Shown: positions 1-5,904 of the stretch, in pieces
Layout: each line of letters begins with the position of its first letter
Position numbering within the stretch: the first letter of the stretch is position 1
Source: Phycisphaerales bacterium
GTDB taxonomy: Bacteria; Planctomycetota; Phycisphaerae; Tepidisphaerales; Tepidisphaeraceae
Direction of reading: 5' to 3'
DNA: 10,602 bases
Assembly (NCBI GenBank): GCA_003153655.1
Contig: PMAK01000252.1
Coordinates: 6,015 to 16,616, forward strand
The notes under the pieces: generated by a model
The model's database searches: none
Told to the model about the DNA's origin: nothing
What the model saw: only the letters and a program-made list of their open reading frames with translations
Position numbers and translations under genes: made by a program

Positions 1-1
1 C

Positions 2-832
2 GGCTTGCGGCTGGACCCAAAAGCGTTGGACACGACAGTGGTTCCGAATGCTCCAATGAATATCCTCGTCCCCACCGAAGTCGGCTTAGGGCCGCTCAAT
101 CTGAATGCGAATTTACCGGGCCGTACGCCATCGTTCTTTCCAAATGGGACAACCTATCTCATGTGGTGCGAAAGTACGCAGCGGGTTGGTCGCGGACAAC
201 CAGGCCAGGGCTTCCAAACCAACCAGTTCATCGCGAATAATACTGCCGGAACTGTGTTGATGCCGGTGCCGTTTGTCGATCCGGCTAATGATGGAGGGCA
301 GGACAGTCCGATTCCAGAATTTGTTGATCGATTTCCAACTCCCGGCCCCCTACCGATTCTCTATCTGCGCGCTCGTGTCGGAGCCAAGGGAATTGTTTCA
401 GATGGTATCGTGACAGACCCGACGCTCTCACCCACTGGTCCAGCGTTATACCAATACGATGTCCGCGAAATCGCGGCCTATACCATGCCCAATTCGGCGA
501 CGGGCACAAGCATTGGCTTGGGTACTTCAAAGCAACATAATCTTCAGGGCGTTAAACAAATTTGGAACCTCTCTCCGCCGTCCGGGCAAGCCCCCAGGTA
601 TATCACGGTAAGCGAGTATCCGGGTATAGATACCACGACACCGCATAACAACGCCGGCCCCTATTTCGCGAACAGCGCCATCCCTCCGACAAATAGCACA
701 AGCGGCGACACGTTCGTCAACAACACGGGTCATCCCAGGGCCGTCGATCAATTTATCTTAATCTCGGCAGGCCCTGACGGAATCTACGGAACTGCGGACG
801 ACATCACGAGTTTTGGCGATGTTTCACAATGA
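2..832 (+). CDS. GspG-like pseudopilin, C-terminal part (5' end outside window)
   Basis: The frame is open to the left window edge. A TTG at base 5 is unlikely to be the true start, because the N-terminal prepilin helix expected for this family is missing and should lie upstream. About 275 residues are visible. Two family signatures can be seen: a D-R-F...P-I-L-Y-L-R-A segment (bases about 323-385), comparable to the D-x-W-G-x-P-I-x-Y core of GspG-type pseudopilins, and a C-terminal S-A-G-P-D-G followed by D-D-I-T-S-F (bases 764-814). The latter resembles the acidic, calcium-binding C-terminal loop of major pseudopilins. The next protein ends with a related block, so the two look paralogous. 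The stop overlaps a possible ATG of the next gene (ATGA at 829-832), suggesting translational coupling. The inferred role is a shaft or minor subunit of a type II secretion or type IV pilus-like pseudopilus, membrane-anchored until assembly. Without the N terminus the assignment rests on the C-terminal signature and the neighbours. Confidence 0.72.
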   Translation, partial: GLRLDPKALDTTVVPNAPMNILVPTEVGLGPLNLNANLPGRTPSFFPNGTTYLMWCESTQRVGRGQPGQGFQTNQFIANNTAGTVLMPVPFVDPANDGGQDSPIPEFVDRFPTPGPLPILYLRARVGAKGIVSDGIVTDPTLSPTGPALYQYDVREIAAYTMPNSATGTSIGLGTSKQHNLQGVKQIWNLSPPSGQAPRYITVSEYPGIDTTTPHNNAGPYFANSAIPPTNSTSGDTFVNNTGHPRAVDQFILISAGPDGIYGTADDITSFGDVSQ

Positions 833-884
833 TCCGTAGTCTGATTCCTGTACTTCCCCACGAGACACTGCGAATCATTACCTC

Positions 885-890
885 AGGTGG
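885..890 (+). promoter_or_regulatory. Shine-Dalgarno-like AGGTGG
   Basis: AGGTGG lies four bases before ATG 895 and supports that start over the upstream ATG at 829, which has no comparable purine-rich motif. It is the clearest ribosome-binding-like site at any junction in the window. Confidence 0.5.
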
Positions 891-894
891 AATC

Positions 895-1734
895 ATGCGG
901 TTAAAAAGCTCCTCTATCTCGATTGCTAGCCAATGGCGTGCGCGGCCCTCTCGGCACGGCTTCACGCTGATCGAATTGCTGGTGGTCATAGGCATCATCC
1001 TGCTCCTCATGGGGATTTTTTACGCAGGCGTAAAGATCGTCACCGCTCAAGCCAAGGAACGCGACACGCGGACAATGCTCGAGACGTGCAAGACGATGTT
1101 TGAAAACTATCGAAGCTCAACGCATCTGACGATCACGATTTCTCCCAATGTTCCCAATGTTCCCAAGGGAGCAACTTGGGCCTTCGTCTTGAGCAATGGA
1201 GCTATGGGATCTCAGGTATGGGCTTTGGGACAGGAGTCCCCTCTTGGACTTGTCACGCCGCAAGCTCTCGATCTCGGCAACCCCAATCGCGTCCTGCCCC
1301 GCGGTCGGATGCCGGACGCTTTGCAAAACACCGAAGCGATCATGCAGGCCATGCTGACCGTTCCGGAAAATCAAACTATTTTCAACAACCTTCCGCAGAA
1401 TAAAGTAATCAAAGACGCTCTCACCAACGTTCCCTTGATCCTTGACGGGTGGGGAAATCCCATTTTCTTCTGTCCCGGCGGCGGCATGACGGCAATATGG
1501 GTTGATCCAGTAGGCAATGGCAATGCGACGCAAGTCGTAACATCCGAGGGCGTTAAGCCAAACGGCTACAATCCGCTGCTGACAACCTATGTTCCTTTGG
1601 GCTCCCCCATATCAAATCAACCTTTTTTCGTATCGGCGGGCCCGGACGAAGATCTAAGTAATGGACATGGATGGACCACCGGCAGCCCCATTACGTCCAG
1701 CATGAACGATGACAATATTTATTCTTTCAAGTGA
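895..1734 (+). CDS. GspG-like type II secretion pseudopilin
   Basis: The protein is a prepilin of about 279 residues. Its N terminus has a basic leader of 22 residues ending in R-H-G, then F-T-L-I-E-L-L-V-V and a hydrophobic helix (about residues 23-43). G22 at -1, F23 at +1 and E27 at +5 fit cleavage and methylation by prepilin peptidase (PilD/GspO type). Further on are D-G-W-G-N-P (184-189) and a C-terminal S-A-G-P-D (247-251) with D-D-N-I-Y-S-F at the end, the GspG-type core and acidic loop. ATG 895 is chosen because AGGTGG (885-890) sits four bases upstream and gives a normal leader length. An in-frame ATG at 829 overlaps the previous stop (ATGA) and would add 22 residues, so it remains possible. 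The protein is roughly twice the length of a classical GspG (about 140 residues), with extra sequence in the globular part. The inferred role is a pseudopilus subunit anchored in the cytoplasmic membrane. Confidence 0.87.
   Translation: MRLKSSSISIASQWRARPSRHGFTLIELLVVIGIILLLMGIFYAGVKIVTAQAKERDTRTMLETCKTMFENYRSSTHLTITISPNVPNVPKGATWAFVLSNGAMGSQVWALGQESPLGLVTPQALDLGNPNRVLPRGRMPDALQNTEAIMQAMLTVPENQTIFNNLPQNKVIKDALTNVPLILDGWGNPIFFCPGGGMTAIWVDPVGNGNATQVVTSEGVKPNGYNPLLTTYVPLGSPISNQPFFVSAGPDEDLSNGHGWTTGSPITSSMNDDNIYSFK
1144..1167 (+). repeat. 9-base tandem repeat CCCAATGTT in gene 2
   Basis: Two exact CCCAATGTT units (1144-1152 and 1153-1161) are followed by a third start, CCCAAG. It encodes P-N-V-P-N-V-P-K. 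It is likely slippage-generated and keeps the frame, so copy-number changes would lengthen or shorten a surface loop. Confidence 0.6.
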
Positions 1735-1741
1735 TCGAGTC

Positions 1742-2785
1742 ATGAGCCAAAATCCCACAAGCTCGCCAGTTCGTCCCCACCGTGTCCGTGGCTTCACGCT
1801 CATCGAGATGATCACCGTCTTGACGATCATCATCCTTGTCCTGGCGATCGCCATCCCCGTTTGGAACGCCCTGATGGGCGGAACGAACGTAGCCGCGGCC
1901 CAGAACCAAATCTCCGCTTTCCTCGCCAACGTCCGTGCCGATGCGATATACAACCGCCAAACCATCGGCGTCTTCTTCTTCATTGATCCCAAGACTAAGC
2001 GAACAGCTATGGCTGAAGTTCAAGTGCAACCGGAATGGATAACCGGAACTCAGACGCCGCTTTTTACACCGAATGTTCCGAGCGCTGCAAACTCCACCCC
2101 CGTCAATGTTCTGGAATTAGTCAACAATCTAGACCCAAACAGCACAACCGGTTCGCCTAGTTTTGTTTTCTACCGCGACATGGTTCTCTTACCCAACGGC
2201 GTAGGAATCGCCCTTAACAGTAATACATACGCTTACAACCAATTCATCGGCACTCAGTTCACGCCAAATGTTTGGAACACCGGGAGCTTTACCGTCCCGC
2301 TTGATCGCTATCGCCGCCTCGGCGCTATCATGTTCGCGGCCGATGGAACGCTTACGACAATCTCGTACGGTGTTCCGCTCCGGGAGCAGTTGGCCAAATC
2401 ATCGCCAATATCAGAAAACCTGCTTTGCCAGCGAATGGGAATGACCTATCCGACTTCAGCCATAGGCCCATTCTATGATTTTGCGAGCCTCGCGCCGCCA
2501 ACATCTCCTACTCAGACCCTCACGCTGGTTTCTTCCGTGGCACTCGTGGTCTTCGACGAAGACGCATATTTGACCCAGCACGCTTCCAGTCCCACTACTC
2601 CAAACGGAGACGGAGCCCCCTTCAACGACACGGATATGAACGATACCATTCTCCCTGCGGGAGCAAACCCTCTCGTGGGCAGCGCACCAGCTCAGGACAA
2701 ATTCATCGAAGAAAACTGGATCGACGAAAACGGCATCGCCCTGATGATCAGTCCATCCAATGGCTCATTAATCCGAGCGAAGTAA
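1742..2785 (+). CDS. GspH-like minor pseudopilin
   Basis: The protein is a prepilin of about 347 residues. The leader is 17 residues from ATG 1742 and ends R-V-R-G. It is followed by F-T-L-I-E-M-I-T-V and a hydrophobic helix (about 18-38), with Phe at +1 and Glu at +5. After the helix come an amphipathic stretch with R-A-D-A-I and then a short hydrophobic strand (G-V-F-F-F-I-D). This is the usual pattern of GspH/FimT-like minor pseudopilins, where the helix is followed by a beta-rich domain. ATG 1742 starts seven bases after the previous stop and gives a normal leader. An in-frame ATG at 1709 would overlap the previous gene by 26 bases and is less likely. The stop TAA shares its last base with the next start (TAATG), so coupling is likely. 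It is longer than classical GspH (about 170-190 residues). By position and helix it also matches the prepilin-like 'protein D' of the verrucomicrobial Verru_Chthon cassette, an analogy I cannot test here. Confidence 0.85.
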   Translation: MSQNPTSSPVRPHRVRGFTLIEMITVLTIIILVLAIAIPVWNALMGGTNVAAAQNQISAFLANVRADAIYNRQTIGVFFFIDPKTKRTAMAEVQVQPEWITGTQTPLFTPNVPSAANSTPVNVLELVNNLDPNSTTGSPSFVFYRDMVLLPNGVGIALNSNTYAYNQFIGTQFTPNVWNTGSFTVPLDRYRRLGAIMFAADGTLTTISYGVPLREQLAKSSPISENLLCQRMGMTYPTSAIGPFYDFASLAPPTSPTQTLTLVSSVALVVFDEDAYLTQHASSPTTPNGDGAPFNDTDMNDTILPAGANPLVGSAPAQDKFIEENWIDENGIALMISPSNGSLIRAK

Positions 2786-3783
2786 TGCAAAGACATCGCC
2801 AATTCCCCATTCCCTATGGTCCATCGAAACGCGCAATACTCCTGCGCACTTTCAATTCACATTCGGCAATTGGCAATCGGCAATCGGCATTTTCTTTTAT
2901 TGAGGTCCTCTTCGCCGTAATCCTCCTCGGCATCGGTTTCATCATGATCGCCGGCATCTTCCCCGTCGCCATCCAGCAAACCGCCGCCGTATCAAATGAA
3001 ACGCAAGGAACGCTCGTCATCCAAGACGCCATCCGAAAAATTCAAGCTGCGGCTGATGCGACAGTCGCCACGCCGAACACCACCAATAACTTGTTTCCGG
3101 TGACCGGCACTTTGACCGCGCCGATTGTTGCGCCATTCTCCTCCGTGGCGGCTACGAATCTAATGGCCGCGATTGGAAATGATGGCTTGTATTCCGCTGA
3201 TCCCCGTTTCGGCTGGGTCGGCTTCTATCGCCGCGATTCGGTAACAAGTCCTTTCGCCCAGGTGTTTATCATCGCGCTGCAGAATACGAATTTCCCGAAA
3301 TACCTGACCACGACGGCAACGCCAGCACCGGTCCCACCCCCGATTCCCCCCAATATATATGGAACTACTCCGCCGACGGTCGCGACGATTGGTGCCACCT
3401 TCACCTACAATACAACCACCAGCGTCACCCAGGTTGCGCTCACCAATGCACCCAATGCCACATCAAATGCATTTGTTCTGGTCGCCGCCGCCGGAACCGG
3501 CCCAAATCCCGCTCCCGCCGGAATGATCGGGCGAATTTTCCGCTTAGGCATAAATCTTTCCCCCGGCCCCGGCACTCAAGTGTTTGATCTTCAGCCAGGC
3601 GCGGATGTCACAAGTGTGGACGTCGCTACGCTTACCGGCACCTCCTTCAGCGCCAACGTCTTCATCATCGGCGCAGCCCCAACGCCCGACGCAAGCGGCG
3701 GGTTTACAGGCCCCTACACCGGCCCAAACCAAGACATCGCCGCAGCCTCCGCATTCATCCGCGTAAACCTGAGCAACAATTGA
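2785..3783 (+). CDS. GspI/PilV-like minor pseudopilin with repeat-encoded leader
   Basis: The protein is a prepilin of 332 residues. The predicted leader is 35 residues, with cleavage between A35 and F36. The mature protein would begin F-S-F-I-E-V-L-F-A-V (Glu40 at +5), with a hydrophobic helix to about residue 57, followed by I-F-P-V-A-I-Q-Q-T (58-66). That helix end is typical of PilV/GspI-like proteins. F-G-W-V-G-F-Y-R-R (142-150) and a proline-rich linker (180-189) follow, and the rest is a low-complexity globular part I do not recognise. ATG 2785 is the only ATG, GTG or TTG in frame before the helix, so the start is well fixed. It overlaps the previous stop by one base. The leader is odd: its last dozen residues are encoded by a GGCAAT-type DNA repeat (2851-2894), and Ala rather than Gly precedes the cleavage point. 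In classical systems GspI nucleates the pseudopilus tip with GspJ and GspK, which here follow directly. Confidence 0.84.
   Translation: MQRHRQFPIPYGPSKRAILLRTFNSHSAIGNRQSAFSFIEVLFAVILLGIGFIMIAGIFPVAIQQTAAVSNETQGTLVIQDAIRKIQAAADATVATPNTTNNLFPVTGTLTAPIVAPFSSVAATNLMAAIGNDGLYSADPRFGWVGFYRRDSVTSPFAQVFIIALQNTNFPKYLTTTATPAPVPPPIPPNIYGTTPPTVATIGATFTYNTTTSVTQVALTNAPNATSNAFVLVAAAGTGPNPAPAGMIGRIFRLGINLSPGPGTQVFDLQPGADVTSVDVATLTGTSFSANVFIIGAAPTPDASGGFTGPYTGPNQDIAAASAFIRVNLSNN
2800..2814 (+). repeat. CAATTCCC-type box, copy 1
   Basis: CAATTCCCCATTCCC lies just inside gene 4. It matches 13 of 15 bases of CAATTCCCAATCCCC at 3863-3877 in gene 5. In both genes the box precedes the longer GGCAAT repeat, as if the two were parts of one composite element. 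Confidence 0.5.
2851..2896 (+). repeat. GGCAATTGGCAATCGGCA-type repeat, copy in gene 4 leader
   Basis: This is a run of overlapping short units (TTCGGCAAT, TGGCAAT, CGGCAAT, CGGCATT). Bases 2859-2882 are identical, 24 of 24, to 3951-3974 in gene 5. Its end (2880-2896) also matches 3914-3930 at 16 of 17 bases. Read in frame it encodes the last part of the prepilin leader, up to the cleavage site at 2889/2890. Confidence 0.85.
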
Positions 3784-3791
3784 GAGAAGAA

Positions 3792-5825
3792 ATGACGATT
3801 GCCAAATGCCAACTGCCAAATGAAATGCGCAAGCCCAGCCCACGCGCCAAAATTACATGCGGCAATTCCCAATCCCCAATTGGCAATCGGACTTCGGCGA
3901 GCTCAGTCGAGTCGCAATCGGCATTTCCTTCCCGCCCGCGTCTCAGTTTTACATTCGGCAATTGGCAATCGGCATTCGGCATTCGTCGAGCTTTCACTCT
4001 CGTCGAGCTCATGCTCTCCCTCGCAATGGTCCTCCTCCTCACCATCGGCATCAACTACGTCTTCCGCAGCGCAACCGACGCCGTCAGCGCCGGCCAATCC
4101 CTCAACGCCATCAACAACGACGCCCAGGCAACCCAACCCCTCCTCTTCGGCGACCTCCGAAACGCCTCCAAAAACCCGCCCTGCTTCATCATCGCCAGCC
4201 AATTGGTAAACCAATTTCTGAATAGCGACGACGCAAAAACAAGCTCCAATCCCACGGTGATTCCGATCGATAACGCCGGCGGAAAGGTCACCATCGGCAA
4301 TGGCCTCTCAGCCAATGGCTTTCTCTCCCCAGCCATCCTCAACAATCGCAATCACCGCGCAGACCTCCTGAAATTCTTCGCCCATGATTTATACCACCGC
4401 CGCTCCGGCAACGATGGCACCTACACCGGCTCCGAAACGTCCGATGATGCTTACATCGAAATCGGCCACGCCGCACTCCCGGCCAATGATCTGAGTAATT
4501 TCTACGGCCCAAGCAATCTCCCGCTGACGGCCGGCCAAATCAGCACTCTAGGCCTCCCAGGCGTACCCCGAATCGGCGCATACGCTTCCGATTGGGTTCT
4601 TGCGCGGCGGATCACCCTCTTACTCAGCGCTTTCCAGAACACCCCGGGCAGCCCTCAGCCAATTATCGCGAATGATTATTATTATGGCATCGACACGAGC
4701 CCGACTTTCCCGTTGACGATTGCCGGCTCCGGATTCCCCTTCGCAATCAACATGTCCCCGCTGAGTTACGGAACTCCCGACATGCTACAAACCACCGGCA
4801 CTCCTGCATCCCAGGGCACTCTCGCTCAATCCTCGCGCTACGACATCGCCGGGGTCACGCCCGAACAGTACGACCGCATCATCGCCAACTGGATATTGAT
4901 GTGGCAAACAGCCGGGTATAACGGCACGTCGCTTTGGTGGAATCCGCTCGTAAATTCGATCCCCGTCACTCAAACCATCCCCACGCCCCCGCAGTCGTTG
5001 GCGTTGTCCATCGCCCCCTATTCCCTCACCTATTATAACGCCGTCCCCAAATACGTCAGCGGCTTCCCACGCGCCACAACATATCGCCCCCCAGGCATAA
5101 TCCTGCCTGATCCCGGCCTTCAACTCAATCGCCCCCAGTGCAATCCCCTCATCCAATCCCCTGTCACCGCCGCCGCACTCGCCGAAATGGCCCCCTATTT
5201 CCTCCAGCATTGCAGCCAGTTCGTTGTTGAATATGCGGGCGATTACATGCAGCAGGACAATCTGGCCACGGATGCCACTTTCGGCAACATGACCGGACTC
5301 GGCCCGGATGGGCAGATTGATTACTACGTCGACGCGAACAAGAACAAACACATCCGCTGGTACGGCATGCCGAGAAGCTCAACGGGGATTCCCCATTTGG
5401 ACGGCCTCGGAACAACGCCTGCCGATTCCGTTCTCATTCGCGGTTACCAGTTGGCGAAAGACAAACAAAATCCGCTTCCGGCTGCCGGCCTCAGCGTCAA
5501 TTCCTTCACCGATGTGATCCCGCTGCGAGACTTTTACTCGATGTGGTTCAATTCAGTAAATAACGATAATGCAATCTATTCTCCGACTTGGGAAGTGGAC
5601 GTGAATTTCGATCCGACGCTTGACTATGGCTCATATGCCACTGCAATCCCAGCGCCATATACCACCGGCAATGTCGCCTTCAACGACCCCAAAAATCCCC
5701 CCCGCTACGTCGCAGCATGGCACGACGACATGCCCGCCATGATTCGCATTCTCATCAAGGTGGACGACCCGAATAATAAGGTCAAGGACGGCCCATGGTA
5801 CGAATACGTCTTCAGATTGAAATGA
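3792..5825 (+). CDS. Large GspJ-like pseudopilin with long repeat-encoded leader
   Basis: The protein is a prepilin-like protein of about 677 residues. The predicted cleavage is between A67 and F68, giving F-T-L-V-E-L-M-L-S with Glu72 at +5 and a helix to about residue 88. The C-terminal part has F-V-V-E-Y (477-481), an acidic G-P-D-G-x-I-D-Y-Y-V-D stretch (504-514) followed by I-R-W-Y-G, and an ending D-D-P-N-N...Y-E-Y-V-F-R-L. This resembles the beta-domain and terminus of GspJ-type minor pseudopilins, though classical GspJ is about 200 residues. ATG 3792 is chosen because a purine run (GAGAGAAGAA) precedes it. Alternatives are TTG 3780, which overlaps the previous stop (TTGA), and ATG 3825. 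No ATG, GTG or TTG occurs in frame between 3825 and the helix, so a leader of at least 56 residues is required. Repeats fill most of that leader. By family knowledge it would pair with the GspI-like and GspK-like neighbours in the tip complex. It also resembles 'protein C' of the Verru_Chthon cassette. Confidence 0.83.
   Translation: MTIAKCQLPNEMRKPSPRAKITCGNSQSPIGNRTSASSVESQSAFPSRPRLSFTFGNWQSAFGIRRAFTLVELMLSLAMVLLLTIGINYVFRSATDAVSAGQSLNAINNDAQATQPLLFGDLRNASKNPPCFIIASQLVNQFLNSDDAKTSSNPTVIPIDNAGGKVTIGNGLSANGFLSPAILNNRNHRADLLKFFAHDLYHRRSGNDGTYTGSETSDDAYIEIGHAALPANDLSNFYGPSNLPLTAGQISTLGLPGVPRIGAYASDWVLARRITLLLSAFQNTPGSPQPIIANDYYYGIDTSPTFPLTIAGSGFPFAINMSPLSYGTPDMLQTTGTPASQGTLAQSSRYDIAGVTPEQYDRIIANWILMWQTAGYNGTSLWWNPLVNSIPVTQTIPTPPQSLALSIAPYSLTYYNAVPKYVSGFPRATTYRPPGIILPDPGLQLNRPQCNPLIQSPVTAAALAEMAPYFLQHCSQFVVEYAGDYMQQDNLATDATFGNMTGLGPDGQIDYYVDANKNKHIRWYGMPRSSTGIPHLDGLGTTPADSVLIRGYQLAKDKQNPLPAAGLSVNSFTDVIPLRDFYSMWFNSVNNDNAIYSPTWEVDVNFDPTLDYGSYATAIPAPYTTGNVAFNDPKNPPRYVAAWHDDMPAMIRILIKVDDPNNKVKDGPWYEYVFRLK
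3801..3822 (+). repeat. GCCAAATGCCAACTGCCAAATG tandem units
   Basis: Three imperfect units of GCCAAATG/GCCAACT type lie directly after the start of gene 5. The style is that of the GGCAAT repeats (short A-rich units joined by GCC) on the opposite sense. It is translated as part of the long leader. Confidence 0.6.
3863..3890 (+). repeat. CAATTCCC box copy 2 with adjoining CAATTGGCAATCGG
   Basis: CAATTCCCAATCCCC (3863-3877) runs into CAATTGGCAATCGG (3877-3890). The second part is identical to the core of the long repeat at 2868-2881 and 3960-3973 except for its last base. It contains the palindrome CCAATTGG. Confidence 0.65.
3892..3914 (+). repeat. CTTCGGCGAGCTCAGTCGAG motif between repeat copies
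   Basis: This segment separates two GGCAAT copies and contains GAGCTC and two TCGAG-like words. Related words (TCGTCGAGCT) recur at 3983-3992 and 4000-4009. From memory, CGACTGAGCTCGCCGAAGTC-like strings occur as dispersed repeats in environmental genomes. I cannot confirm that here. Confidence 0.3.
3914..3930 (+). repeat. GCAATCGGCATTTCCTT partial repeat copy
   Basis: It matches 2880-2896 at 16 of 17 bases. In gene 4 that stretch is the junction between the repeat and the start of the mature pilin. Here it lies inside the leader, 60 bases before the mature start, and may be a remnant of an earlier repeat/pilin boundary. Confidence 0.55.
3951..3985 (+). repeat. GGCAATTGGCAATCGGCA-type repeat, copy in gene 5 leader
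   Basis: Bases 3951-3974 are identical to 2859-2882 (24 of 24). Further CGGCATT units follow to 3985, a few bases before the cleavage codon (3990-3992). It is read in a different frame from the gene 4 copy, so the identity is at the DNA level. Confidence 0.85.
3983..4009 (+). repeat. 10-base direct repeat TCGTCGAGCT spanning the pilin cleavage site
   Basis: TCGTCGAGCT occurs at 3983-3992 and 4000-4009, 17 bases apart, bracketing the first codons of the mature pilin. It may be coincidence from the codons for Arg-Arg-Ala and Val-Glu-Leu, or a recombination scar. Confidence 0.3.
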
Positions 5826-5831
5826 ATGAAC

Positions 5832-5853
5832 CGTCATTGGTCAATTGATAATG
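5832..5853 (+). repeat. Degenerate CATTGGTCAATTGATAATG repeat at the gene 5/gene 6 junction
   Basis: This short A/T-rich word, built from CATTGG/TCAATTG units, lies just after the gene 5 stop. It is similar in style to the leader repeats but not in exact sequence. The earliest start codons of gene 6 (TTG 5845, ATG 5851) fall within it, which argues for the later ATG at 5905. Confidence 0.35.
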
Positions 5854-5869
5854 CCGAGTGAAACGAGAT

Positions 5870-5883
5870 CCCGGCCCGCCGGG
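5870..5883 (+). other. Short GC hairpin before gene 6 start
   Basis: CCCGG (5870-5874) and CCGGG (5879-5883) can pair around a four-base loop, 21 bases before ATG 5905. It is too short and has no T-run, so it is not a convincing terminator. It could modulate translation of the giant last gene, or be chance. Confidence 0.25.
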
Positions 5884-5904
5884 AACAAAAACCCCGAGAT
5901 CCCC

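Noticed and set aside
1117..1533. Minus-strand open frame of 138 residues opposite gene 2
   Set aside because: It is antisense to the globular part of a clear pseudopilin, with no recognisable domain or start signal.
2851..3985. CRISPR array
   Set aside because: Units are short (7-10 bases), adjacent and degenerate, with no regular spacers, and they lie inside coding frames.
3755..4214. Minus-strand open frames over the repeats
   Set aside because: Their sequences are repeat-derived (L-P-I-A-E-C style words) and end in low-complexity acidic stretches. They are artefacts of the repeat being open in several frames.
3799..4225. Plus-strand alternative frames over the gene 5 start
   Set aside because: They consist of translated repeat followed by low-complexity Pro/Ser/Arg sequence. 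The frame of gene 5 alone gives the F-T-L-V-E helix.
4785..5351. Minus-strand open frame of 188 residues opposite gene 5
   Set aside because: It lies fully inside a well-supported pilin gene, shows no motif I recognise, and is explained by the C-rich third positions of the plus strand.
5870..5883. Rho-independent terminator between genes 5 and 6
   Set aside because: The stem is only five base pairs and no T-run follows (the next bases are AACAAAAACC), so it is kept only as a weak hairpin.
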